This document shows, in pieces, positions 5,428 to 11,454 of a stretch of 11,454 nt of DNA. The position numbers and the translations under genes are program-made. Where the stretch lies: assembly GCA_002427745.1 (NCBI GenBank), contig DIYF01000140.1, positions 1 through 11,454 on the forward strand, written 5' to 3'. This DNA is from Roseivirga sp. UBA6061. GTDB taxonomy: Bacteria; Bacteroidota; Bacteroidia; Cytophagales; Cyclobacteriaceae. Each line of letters starts with the position of its first letter. The stretch's first letter is position 1. Below the pieces are notes generated by a model. It made no database searches, was not told the origin of the DNA, and worked only from the letters and a program-made list of their open reading frames with translations.

Positions 5428-8277
5428 ATGGTGAGAAATTTTACCCTTAGTCTTTTATTGTTCTTCACATGTATCGGTGTGTCCGCTCAGATTGTAACAC
5501 TGGAGCCGTCAACCGCCAGCGGAGATGATGAGATAAAGATCATATTTGATGCCACCCAGGGTGATGGTGGATTAGTAGGAGCTACCAAAGTGTATATGCA
5601 CGGTGGTGTGGTCATTGATGCCCCTGACGGTACTGCCTGGACCAACGTAGTAGGCAACTGGGGTATGGATGATGGCGTTGGTCTGATGACCAAGGTGAGC
5701 GGTGAAGACAATAAATGGGAGATTACGCTCAACCCCAGTGCCAGAGCATATTACACCGTGCCGGAAGGTACCAATATGTTCCGGTTGTCTATGGTGTTCC
5801 GAAACGCAGATGGTTCTGCCAAAGGGGCTGGTACCCCTGGTAATATCAACGGAGGTATTGTTACCGGCAATGGTGATATCTACATGGACCTCAACTTTGG
5901 TGAGTTTGTCAATATTGATAACCCGGGTGAAGAAACCTTCTTTTCAGAAGCAGGCCAACCTTATACCATTACAGCATCGGCCTCAGCCGATGTGACTACG
6001 ATGAGCATCCTGCTGGATGAAGGAAACGGATTTGAAGAAAAAGCTACTGTCAACTCAGGAACTACGATTAGCTATGAATTCACCCCGGAAGCAGATATTA
6101 CAGGTACACTCAAAGTCACAGCCACTATCAACGGACAGGACGTGGAGAATTCACAGGCTTTTAACCTGCGACTGGTAGGTGCTACACAGGCTCAGGCATT
6201 ACCGGCCGGAGTGGTGAAGGGTATCAACTATCATGATGACCTGACCAAAGTAACCTTAGTGTTGGAAGCTCCGGGTAAAGACTTTGTTTATGTGGTAGGG
6301 GATTTTAATGACTGGCAGATTAATTCAGACTATCTGATGAATGTAACACCGGATGGCGAGCTCTTCTGGCTGGAGCTAACCGGTCTGACGGCCAATCAGG
6401 AGTATGTGTTTCAGTATTGGGTAGACGGTACAATTACCATTGGCGATCCGTATGCCGATAAGGTGGCCGACCCCTGGAACGATGAATTTATTCCTGCCTC
6501 AGTACACAATGCAGTACCTGCCTACGACCGTCAGGATTTGGCGATCGCTACCACCTTCCAGACAGGACAGACACCCTTTGAATGGGCTGCCTCAGAAGAT
6601 ACCTGGCAACGACCAGCCAAGGAAGACCTGGTAATCTATGAGCTGTTAGTTAGAGATTTCATAGGTTCTCATGATTATAAAGACCTGGTAGATACTTTGA
6701 GTTATCTTACAAACCTGGGAGTGAATGCTATTGAGCTAATGCCCATTATGGAGTTTGAAGGCAATGAATCATGGGGATATAACCCAATGTATTTCTTTGC
6801 TCCTGACAAATATTATGGCACCAAGGATGACCTGAAAGCCTTTATCCAGGCCTGTCATCAAAATGGTATAGCCGTTATTCTCGATATGGTGCTGAACCAT
6901 GCATTTGGACTCAATCCGAATGTGCGTATGTACTGGGATGCCGCTAACAACAAGCCTTCGGCAGACAGCCCCTGGTTCAATCAGGATGCCACACATCCCT
7001 TTAATGTGGGCTTTGATTTTAATCATGAGAGTACTTATACGCAGGATCTTGTAGATTCGGTGAACGCCTATTGGGTCTCTGAATACCACTTTGATGGTTA
7101 TCGCTTCGATTTGTCCAAAGGGTTTACACAAACCAACAACCCCAATGATGTGGGTGCCTGGGGTAACTATGACCCGACTCGTGTGGCACTGCTCGAGCGT
7201 ATGGCTGATAAACTATGGGAAGTGGACGATGAAGCCTATGTGATTCTTGAACACTTTGCTGATAATACAGAAGAGACTATTCTTGCTGACAAGGGAATGA
7301 TTCCCTGGCGCAATATGGTGTTTTCATACTATCAGTCACTGGGAGGAGATGCCAATCAGGACTTCTTCGGAGCAACCGCCACATCTCATGTTACCTACAT
7401 GGAGAGCCACGATGAGCAGCGTCAGATTTTTGAAGTCATGATACATGGCCAAAGCAGAGGAAGCTACAACACCAGAGACCTGGAAACGGCTCTGGACAGG
7501 CTCAAGATGAACGCAGCTTTTATCTATCTGCTACCCGGAGCCAAAATGCTGTGGCAGTTTGGTGAGCTGGGGTATGACATCGATATTGATCAGAATGGCC
7601 GTACAGGGAACAAGCCGCTGGTTTGGGGAGACGGAAGCCTTGGATACTATGAGGATACCGAGAGAAAAAAGGTATATGATGCTTTTGCGGCCATTATCAA
7701 TTTGAGGACGGACAATGTTGCCAATTTCTCGAATGCTACAGTTACTTCCAACCTAAGCGGAGAAACCCGCAGAATCGAAATAGACGGAGATGAGTTTGAC
7801 GTGATTGTCATTGGTAATTATGGCTTGCAGGATCGGAATATCAATGCCGACATGACCCAGACGGGAGATTGGCACGATTACATTACAGGAGAAACCATCA
7901 GTATTACTGACGTCAATTATACGGTGCCTCTGCGGGCAGGTGAATTCAGAATCTATACCTCTCAAAGAAAGTCTGAAGGTTTTGGAGATATTGTAAATGT
8001 ATATAATCAGCTGGTCACCAGTATTGAAGACGAATTGCCGGGCTTCTCTTACTATCCTAACCCTTCTTCAGGGGTAATCAACTTCAGCGGTGAAATTCCC
8101 GGAGTGCCTCGCAGTATTAAGATCTTCGATATTAACGGCAATCAGGTGCAAAGCCATGATTTGGTCAATGGAAGACTCGAACCCCTGAACGTTTCAGGAA
8201 TGAAGAGCGGGCTGTATCTCATGCGAATTTATACAGACGACAACCGCTATACACTGAAATTGATGGTGGAGGACTAG
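5428..8277 (+). CDS. Secreted multidomain GH13 alpha-amylase with T9SS sorting domain
   Basis: This glycoside hydrolase cuts alpha-1,4-glucosidic bonds of starch or related glucans. Its 949 residues run: signal peptide about 1-20; a beta-rich module (about 22-160, GNWGMDDGVG) seen in secreted Bacteroidota amylases; an Ig-like domain about 165-250; a CBM48-like E-set domain about 265-365 (VVGDFNDW, W296); the GH13 barrel from about 400; a beta-sandwich ending near 845; and a T9SS type A sorting domain about 872-949 (YYPNPSSG, ending in SGLYLMRIY and a Lys-rich strand). All four GH13 regions are intact: DMVLNH (486-491), GYRFDLSK (R559, nucleophile D561), ILEHF (acid/base E608) and SHDEQ (H661, D662). 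It should be active and exported across the outer membrane by T9SS. Pullulanase or maltogenic specificity cannot be excluded. Confidence 0.93.
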   Translation: MVRNFTLSLLLFFTCIGVSAQIVTLEPSTASGDDEIKIIFDATQGDGGLVGATKVYMHGGVVIDAPDGTAWTNVVGNWGMDDGVGLMTKVSGEDNKWEITLNPSARAYYTVPEGTNMFRLSMVFRNADGSAKGAGTPGNINGGIVTGNGDIYMDLNFGEFVNIDNPGEETFFSEAGQPYTITASASADVTTMSILLDEGNGFEEKATVNSGTTISYEFTPEADITGTLKVTATINGQDVENSQAFNLRLVGATQAQALPAGVVKGINYHDDLTKVTLVLEAPGKDFVYVVGDFNDWQINSDYLMNVTPDGELFWLELTGLTANQEYVFQYWVDGTITIGDPYADKVADPWNDEFIPASVHNAVPAYDRQDLAIATTFQTGQTPFEWAASEDTWQRPAKEDLVIYELLVRDFIGSHDYKDLVDTLSYLTNLGVNAIELMPIMEFEGNESWGYNPMYFFAPDKYYGTKDDLKAFIQACHQNGIAVILDMVLNHAFGLNPNVRMYWDAANNKPSADSPWFNQDATHPFNVGFDFNHESTYTQDLVDSVNAYWVSEYHFDGYRFDLSKGFTQTNNPNDVGAWGNYDPTRVALLERMADKLWEVDDEAYVILEHFADNTEETILADKGMIPWRNMVFSYYQSLGGDANQDFFGATATSHVTYMESHDEQRQIFEVMIHGQSRGSYNTRDLETALDRLKMNAAFIYLLPGAKMLWQFGELGYDIDIDQNGRTGNKPLVWGDGSLGYYEDTERKKVYDAFAAIINLRTDNVANFSNATVTSNLSGETRRIEIDGDEFDVIVIGNYGLQDRNINADMTQTGDWHDYITGETISITDVNYTVPLRAGEFRIYTSQRKSEGFGDIVNVYNQLVTSIEDELPGFSYYPNPSSGVINFSGEIPGVPRSIKIFDINGNQVQSHDLVNGRLEPLNVSGMKSGLYLMRIYTDDNRYTLKLMVED

Positions 8278-8301
8278 TGGATTAGTCTTATCTAAGTCAT
8301 G

Positions 8302-8337
8302 AAAGCCGTTTCAGATATATCTGGGACGGCTTTTTTT
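8302..8337 (+). terminator. Intrinsic terminator of the amylase gene
   Basis: AAAGCCGT (8302-8309) pairs with ACGGCTTT (8326-8333). The stem continues inward through two G-U pairs and CAGA/TCTG to a TATA loop, about 14 pairs in all, followed by seven T's. It lies 24 bases after the amylase stop and faces the convergent symporter gene. It would work mainly for plus-strand transcripts. Confidence 0.9.
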
Positions 8338-8382
8338 AGCTTCAGACACAGTTGCCAGGGAACAGATTCAGCCACAAGGAAT

Positions 8383-9951
8383 TTACCAGTAGACAGCATA
8401 GAGTGCAGCCAGAATCAAGACAATTCCCATGGCCAGCGCATTGAAGGTAGCTGTTGTTTTAAAAAGAGAAGGTTCTATCTCAATGGCTTTATCAGATGCC
8501 GCCCGACTGGTACCAAAAGATATCGCAACGATCAGAGCGGATAAGATAAGGAATACCAGTCCCATTTGATCGAGAAAAGGCATGGCTGGAAATATCAAAT
8601 CTACGCCAATGCTGAAAGGCACAGAAGATATGGCTGTCCAGAGAGCTGCCGTTGAGGTGGTGCGTTTCCAGAACAGGCCAAACAGGAAGAGTACGACAAT
8701 ACCGGGACTGACATAGCCGGTGTATTTTTGAATAAACTGAAATACCTGCTCCTGGCCGCCCAGTAAGGGCTGAGCCACCAGTACAGCAATGGCTACAGAG
8801 CAGAGCCCGACAATGCGACCAACCATCACCAGCTTGGTTTCTGAGGCCTCGCGATTAATAAAGGGCTTGTACAGGTCCATGGTAAAGATGGTGGCTGTGC
8901 TGTTCATCATGGAGCTCAGGGAAGAAAGAGCCGCGGCAATAAGGGCCGCAAATGCCAGTCCTTTGATACCGGTTGGTACCAGGTTGCCGAGTAGCCAGGG
9001 ATAGGCCTCATCGTAGCGGGTTACATCGGCCTCCAGTACAAAGGCAGCGATGCCGGGAATGACGACAATCAGCGGGAGCAATAACTTCAGATAACCGGCA
9101 AAGGCCAGCCCTTTCTGGGCTTCGCCTATATTCCGGGCTGCCAATGCTCTCTGGATGATATATTGGTTACACCCGAAATAGCTCAGGTTGGCTATCCACA
9201 TTCCTCCGATCAACACACTGATACCCGGGAGGTCTTTATGAAAAGGACTGTCTTTGCTGAGGATCATATCAAACTTCTCAGGCACCTTATCTACCAGTAC
9301 CCTAAAACCCTCTATGGGGCCAGCGCCTCCACTGACACTGTCGAGAGCCAGATAGGTAGTTACCAGTCCACCAAATACAAGAAAGATTACCTGTATTACA
9401 TCGGTCCAGGCAACGGCCTTGAGACCACCGTAGATGGAATAGGCAATGGCTACAAAGGCCAGCCCGAGAATAGATTGTGTAATACTAATGCCCAGTACAA
9501 GACTCAGGGCAAGTGATGAGAGATACAGAACAGTTGTCAGGTTGACAAATGTGTAGAGTAAGACCCAAAAGATGGCCAGAATGGTTCGTATGCGGCTGTC
9601 ATAACGTATCTCCAGAAACTGGGGAAGCGTGAAGATGCCCTTTTTGATAAACACAGGAAGCAGGAATTTTGCTACCAGAATGAGGGTGATACCACCCATC
9701 CATTCATAAGATGCAATACCCAGCCCTATAGCATAGCCAGAACCCGACATGCCGATAAACTGCTCTGCCGAGATATTGGCCGCAATGAGTGAAGCACCAA
9801 TGGCCCACCAGGGCAGGGCCTTTCCTGCCAGGAAATAGTCTTTAGAGTCTTTTTGATGTCCTTTTTTCTCTCTGGACATCCAAAGCCCGAAAGAGACAAT
9901 GAGCAGCCCGTAACAGATAAAAACTATAATATCAGTGCTGGAGAAATTCAT
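8383..9951 (-). CDS. Sodium/sugar symporter, SSS (SGLT) family
   Basis: This inner-membrane Na+-coupled transporter of 522 residues has about 14 helices and is highly similar throughout to Vibrio vSGLT. Hallmarks are KDYFLAGKALPWWAIGASLI (37-56), AANISAEQFIGMSGSGYAIG (57-76), ASYEWM (80-85) and NSTATIFTMDLYK (350-362). Against the vSGLT sugar site as I recall it, Q64, E83, N255, Y258, K289 and Q408 are kept, whereas the serine equivalent to vSGLT S91 is G86. The substrate is thus probably a hexose, but selectivity may differ from galactose/glucose. S343/S344 match the Na+-site serines. The gene is convergent with the amylase and divergent from the Nudix regulator, 223 bases apart, which suggests local control. 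The stop follows codons for AVYW. Confidence 0.94.
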   Translation of the reverse strand: MNFSSTDIIVFICYGLLIVSFGLWMSREKKGHQKDSKDYFLAGKALPWWAIGASLIAANISAEQFIGMSGSGYAIGLGIASYEWMGGITLILVAKFLLPVFIKKGIFTLPQFLEIRYDSRIRTILAIFWVLLYTFVNLTTVLYLSSLALSLVLGISITQSILGLAFVAIAYSIYGGLKAVAWTDVIQVIFLVFGGLVTTYLALDSVSGGAGPIEGFRVLVDKVPEKFDMILSKDSPFHKDLPGISVLIGGMWIANLSYFGCNQYIIQRALAARNIGEAQKGLAFAGYLKLLLPLIVVIPGIAAFVLEADVTRYDEAYPWLLGNLVPTGIKGLAFAALIAAALSSLSSMMNSTATIFTMDLYKPFINREASETKLVMVGRIVGLCSVAIAVLVAQPLLGGQEQVFQFIQKYTGYVSPGIVVLFLFGLFWKRTTSTAALWTAISSVPFSIGVDLIFPAMPFLDQMGLVFLILSALIVAISFGTSRAASDKAIEIEPSLFKTTATFNALAMGIVLILAALYAVYW

Positions 9952-10027
9952 CAGGCCTTGATTGTGTCAAGCGTAATAATAACGTTTATTAATAAGAGAT
10001 AAAAGGAGGATTTCCCTGATATTACCT

Positions 10028-10039
10028 GCTCAGCTGAGC
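10028..10039. promoter_or_regulatory. Perfect palindrome, candidate operator
   Basis: GCTCAGCTGAGC is a perfect 12-base palindrome about 77 bases upstream of the symporter start and 135 bases upstream of the regulator start. Its place between divergent genes suits a shared regulator site, but I know of no motif that identifies the protein. Confidence 0.4.
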
Positions 10040-10086
10040 GAACCACCTTTGACCTTTTGCAGCCATAGTATAGTAAGAAATTGAGA

Positions 10087-10106
10087 TAATTTTGACTTTT
10101 AGTCAA
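10087..10106 (+). promoter_or_regulatory. Regulator promoter -7 element overlapped by an operator-like repeat
   Basis: TAATTTTG at 10087-10094 matches the Bacteroidota -7 consensus TAnnTTTG exactly. The inverted repeat TTGACT-TTT-AGTCAA (10092-10106, perfect 6-base arms) overlaps its last bases and the expected transcription start near 10102. Such a position suits repression by steric block, perhaps by the Nudix regulator itself. A TTTG at 10056-10059 is too far upstream to be a good -33 element. Confidence 0.5.
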
Positions 10107-10174
10107 TGTGCTTTTTCGGAGTGTCGACCATATTTACTTAATTGCCGCTCACCTGATGATCAATTTTTGCTCTG

Positions 10175-10885
10175 ATGACAACCGGCACTACACCTAAGAA
10201 AGATTATAACTCAAATGACCGTTTTCTTTTCGCGGTTGACTGCATCGTGTTTGGTGTGTCCGGTAACAAACTGCAATTACTGGTTTTTGAGAGGGAAGTG
10301 GAGCCCCTGGCGGGGGAGTGGTCTCTTCTCGGCTCTTTTATTGAAAAAAATGAGTCCACCGCTGATGCGGCCTCCCGTGTCCTGCTTGAGCTTACAGGTC
10401 TGGACAACATTTACATGGAGCAGCTACACTGCTTTGCCACACCAGACCGTGATCCGGGAGGTAGGGTGGTTTCGGTGGCCTATTGGAGTCTGATAAAAAT
10501 TAACCAGAACGACAGGGAGTTCAATGTAGACAACCATAAAGCCAGGTGGGTTTCGATAGATGAAATGCCCGGTTTGATTCTCGATCATGGCGAGATGGTG
10601 AACATGGCTATTAAAAGATTAAGGGAGCGAGCCAGGTTTTACCCGGTGGGCTTCGAACTGGTGCCCCGGGAATTCACGCTGAGGCAGCTCCTCTCTGTGT
10701 ATGAAGCGATCTTTGATCATAAAATCGATGACAGGAATTTCAGAAAGAAGATTTTGAAATCGGGCCTGCTGACCCCACTGGACAAAAAGGACAAGACTAC
10801 CTCAAGAAAAGGCTCTTTTCTCTATGAGTTTAATAAGGGAACCTATCGCCAGCTTCAGGATAAGGGCTATAATTTTGAGTTCTGA
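10175..10885 (+). CDS. Nudix-fold transcriptional regulator (NrtR/AraR-like), winged-helix C-terminus
   Basis: This is a DNA-binding regulator of 236 residues. The Nudix-like ligand-binding domain covers about 15-150 (NDRFLFAVDCIVFG, RDPGGRVVSVAYWSL). The winged helix covers about 160-236 (FTLRQLLSVYEAIF, DDRNFRKKILKSGLL, GTYRQLQDKGYNFEF), as in NrtR-type proteins. The Nudix box is degenerate: aligned to Gx5Ex7REUxEExGU it has S54 for G and keeps E60, R68 and E72, but has V69 and L73 in place of two catalytic Glu. Hydrolysis is therefore unlikely, as expected for sensors such as the Bacteroides arabinose regulator AraR. It is divergent from the sugar symporter, so a sugar or sugar phosphate is a plausible effector, with the symporter as the likely target. 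Control of NAD metabolism is the alternative. Confidence 0.88.
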   Translation: MTTGTTPKKDYNSNDRFLFAVDCIVFGVSGNKLQLLVFEREVEPLAGEWSLLGSFIEKNESTADAASRVLLELTGLDNIYMEQLHCFATPDRDPGGRVVSVAYWSLIKINQNDREFNVDNHKARWVSIDEMPGLILDHGEMVNMAIKRLRERARFYPVGFELVPREFTLRQLLSVYEAIFDHKIDDRNFRKKILKSGLLTPLDKKDKTTSRKGSFLYEFNKGTYRQLQDKGYNFEF

Positions 10886-10888
10886 CTG

Positions 10889-10916
10889 AAAACAGGGCTG
10901 GCAGCAGCGCGGTTTT
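10889..10916 (+). terminator. Possible weak terminator after the Nudix regulator
   Basis: AAAAC (10889-10893) pairs with GTTTT (10912-10916). The stem continues with two mismatches into GCTG/CAGC around a GCAG loop. It begins 4 bases after the stop, but the T-run is only four bases, so termination may be inefficient. Confidence 0.4.
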
Positions 10917-10931
10917 GAAAAGACCAAAGAA

Positions 10932-10982
10932 GGTGAATTGAATGCAGCCTATAACTTATGGTACTCCCGAATGCAATTCACC
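10932..10982. repeat. Long inverted repeat in the regulator-sensor intergenic region
   Basis: GGTGAATTGAAT (10932-10943) and ATGCAATTCACC (10971-10982) are inverse with one mismatch, including nine perfect outer pairs. The 27-base centre contains the smaller dyad ATAACTTAT. No T-run follows, so it is not a typical terminator. It lies about 150 bases before the sensor gene. Confidence 0.5.
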
Positions 10983-11132
10983 CATGTTATTAGGTAAGTA
11001 GTCTCGCAGACTTTATATTATGGTTTGGGTCAGTATTTATTTCTTCTGAAGAACTCAGTGCTGCCTGTGTGAGTGACCGGTTTATCCGGCAGCTTAGTAC
11101 TTACTACTGTACCTCTGCAATTACCACTGTCT
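10983..11132. other. Leader region of the propeller sensor gene
   Basis: No ORF is supported here. The inverted repeat AGTCT-CGC-AGACT lies at 11000-11012. TATGGTTTG at 11019-11027 resembles a -7 element with one extra spacer base, as at the lipoprotein promoter. No clear ribosome binding site precedes the ATG at 11133. Confidence 0.35.
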
Positions 11133-11454
11133 ATGAAGAAGCACTTTTTCAGGAGCTTGATCATATCGTTTACTGCATTCATGTGCTTTCCTGTGTTAGC
11201 ACAAGAGAGGGGTGTACAGATAAAAGAAATCGGCACGCCTTTTATTAATAGCTATAACCCGGAGGAACAAGGCGCCCATCAACAAACTTACAGCATAGCA
11301 CAAAGTGAGGGCGGTCTCCTCTATTTCGGCAATGTCACCGGTATTCTTGAGTTTGACGGCCAGCTATGGCGGGTAGACCGAACCATGGCCGAAGATGCCT
11401 TCAAAGATGTAGCTGTAGGGCCCGATGGCCGTATCTACGGAGTTACCAAGAGTG
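11133..11454 (+). CDS. Exported beta-propeller sensor (triple-tyrosine family), N-terminal part only
   Basis: The frame is open from ATG 11133 to the window end, giving 107 residues. A signal peptide (about 1-24, ending VLAQ) is followed by GTPFINSYNPEEQGAHQQTY, GGLLYFGNVTGILEFDG and LWRVDRT. This series (G-x-P-F-I-x-x-Y, then Y-F-G-N-x-x-G-x-L-E-F-D-G-x-x-W) is typical of the first propeller blades of Bacteroidota two-component-regulator-propeller/Y_Y_Y sensors. In full proteins a transmembrane helix and an output domain follow, such as a histidine kinase, LuxR-type HTH or cyclase; the output here is outside the window. It is the same strand as the Nudix regulator, 247 bases downstream. An ORF on the other strand (11030-11236) is a shadow. 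Confidence 0.8.
   Translation, partial: MKKHFFRSLIISFTAFMCFPVLAQERGVQIKEIGTPFINSYNPEEQGAHQQTYSIAQSEGGLLYFGNVTGILEFDGQLWRVDRTMAEDAFKDVAVGPDGRIYGVTKS

Larger units (their letters stand above)
9952..10174. other. Divergent intergenic region between symporter and Nudix regulator
   Basis: No coding region is seen in these 223 bases. They hold a 12-base palindrome (10028-10039), a consensus -7 element for the regulator (10087-10094) overlapped by an inverted repeat (10092-10106), and an AACGTT-centred imperfect dyad around 9975-9993. For the minus-strand symporter, TACGCTTG (9975 down to 9968) is one mismatch from a -7 element but has no good -33 partner. Confidence 0.6.

Noticed and set aside
6769..7131. 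120-residue minus-strand ORF inside the amylase
   Set aside because: It overlaps the catalytic GH13 region and has no independent support.
8299..8544. 81-residue plus-strand ORF after the amylase
   Set aside because: It begins inside the amylase terminator and runs antisense through the end of the symporter; the translation has no recognisable features.
9163..9516. 117-residue plus-strand ORF antisense to the symporter
   Set aside because: The minus-strand symporter is strongly conserved here; this frame is a shadow of its codon use.
11030..11236. 68-residue minus-strand ORF
   Set aside because: It overlaps the signal peptide and first propeller residues of the sensor on the plus strand, which has clear family motifs.
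1..11454. CRISPR arrays, insertion sequences, phage or defence genes
   Set aside because: No regularly spaced direct repeats, transposase motifs, integrase or defence-type domains were seen on either strand.

Overview
The window looks like chromosomal DNA of a Bacteroidota bacterium, most likely a free-living, perhaps marine, member of the Cytophagales or a relative. The signs are a secreted amylase ending in a type IX secretion (T9SS) sorting domain, a SusE/SusF-like lipoprotein, an ExbB with a signal peptide, a Nudix-type sugar regulator, a triple-tyrosine/propeller sensor, few Shine-Dalgarno sequences, and TAnnTTTG-like -7 promoter elements. The lineage is inferred from gene content only. 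No mobile element, CRISPR array, rRNA or phage gene was seen.

Layout. 1-21: 3' end of a tRNA, probably tRNA-Ser. 207-2526: tight operon for a proton-driven energy-transducing motor: exbB, a small unrecognised three-helix membrane protein, a long exbD and a short exbD, closed by a strong terminator. 2638-3093: a third exbD, a diverged copy (about 60 % identical by eye) of the gene before the terminator. Its leader is packed with alternating inverted repeats that reach its start codon. 3145-4455: UMF1-family MFS permease.

4652-8277: starch/maltodextrin module: a surface lipoprotein with one SusE/F-like carbohydrate-binding domain, then a 949-residue secreted GH13 alpha-amylase. A perfect GCAAACGTTTGC palindrome upstream resembles a LacI-family (MalR-type) operator, and a strong terminator hairpin separates the two genes. 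No SusC/SusD pair is present.

8383-9951 (minus): sodium/sugar symporter close to Vibrio SGLT. 10175-10885 (plus): divergent Nudix-fold regulator with a degenerate catalytic box and a C-terminal winged helix. The shared 223-base intergenic region holds two palindromes and a consensus -7 element. 11133-end: N-terminus of an exported beta-propeller sensor, cut by the window edge.

How the genes may fit together: ExbB/ExbD motors energise TonB-dependent outer-membrane uptake, the amylase and lipoprotein bind and cut starch at the surface, the symporter brings a sugar across the inner membrane, and a local regulator may sense it. This link is inferred from proximity. Most families are known. The least explained items are the 120-residue protein inside the motor operon, the structured leader of the third exbD, and the hairpin between lipoprotein and amylase.
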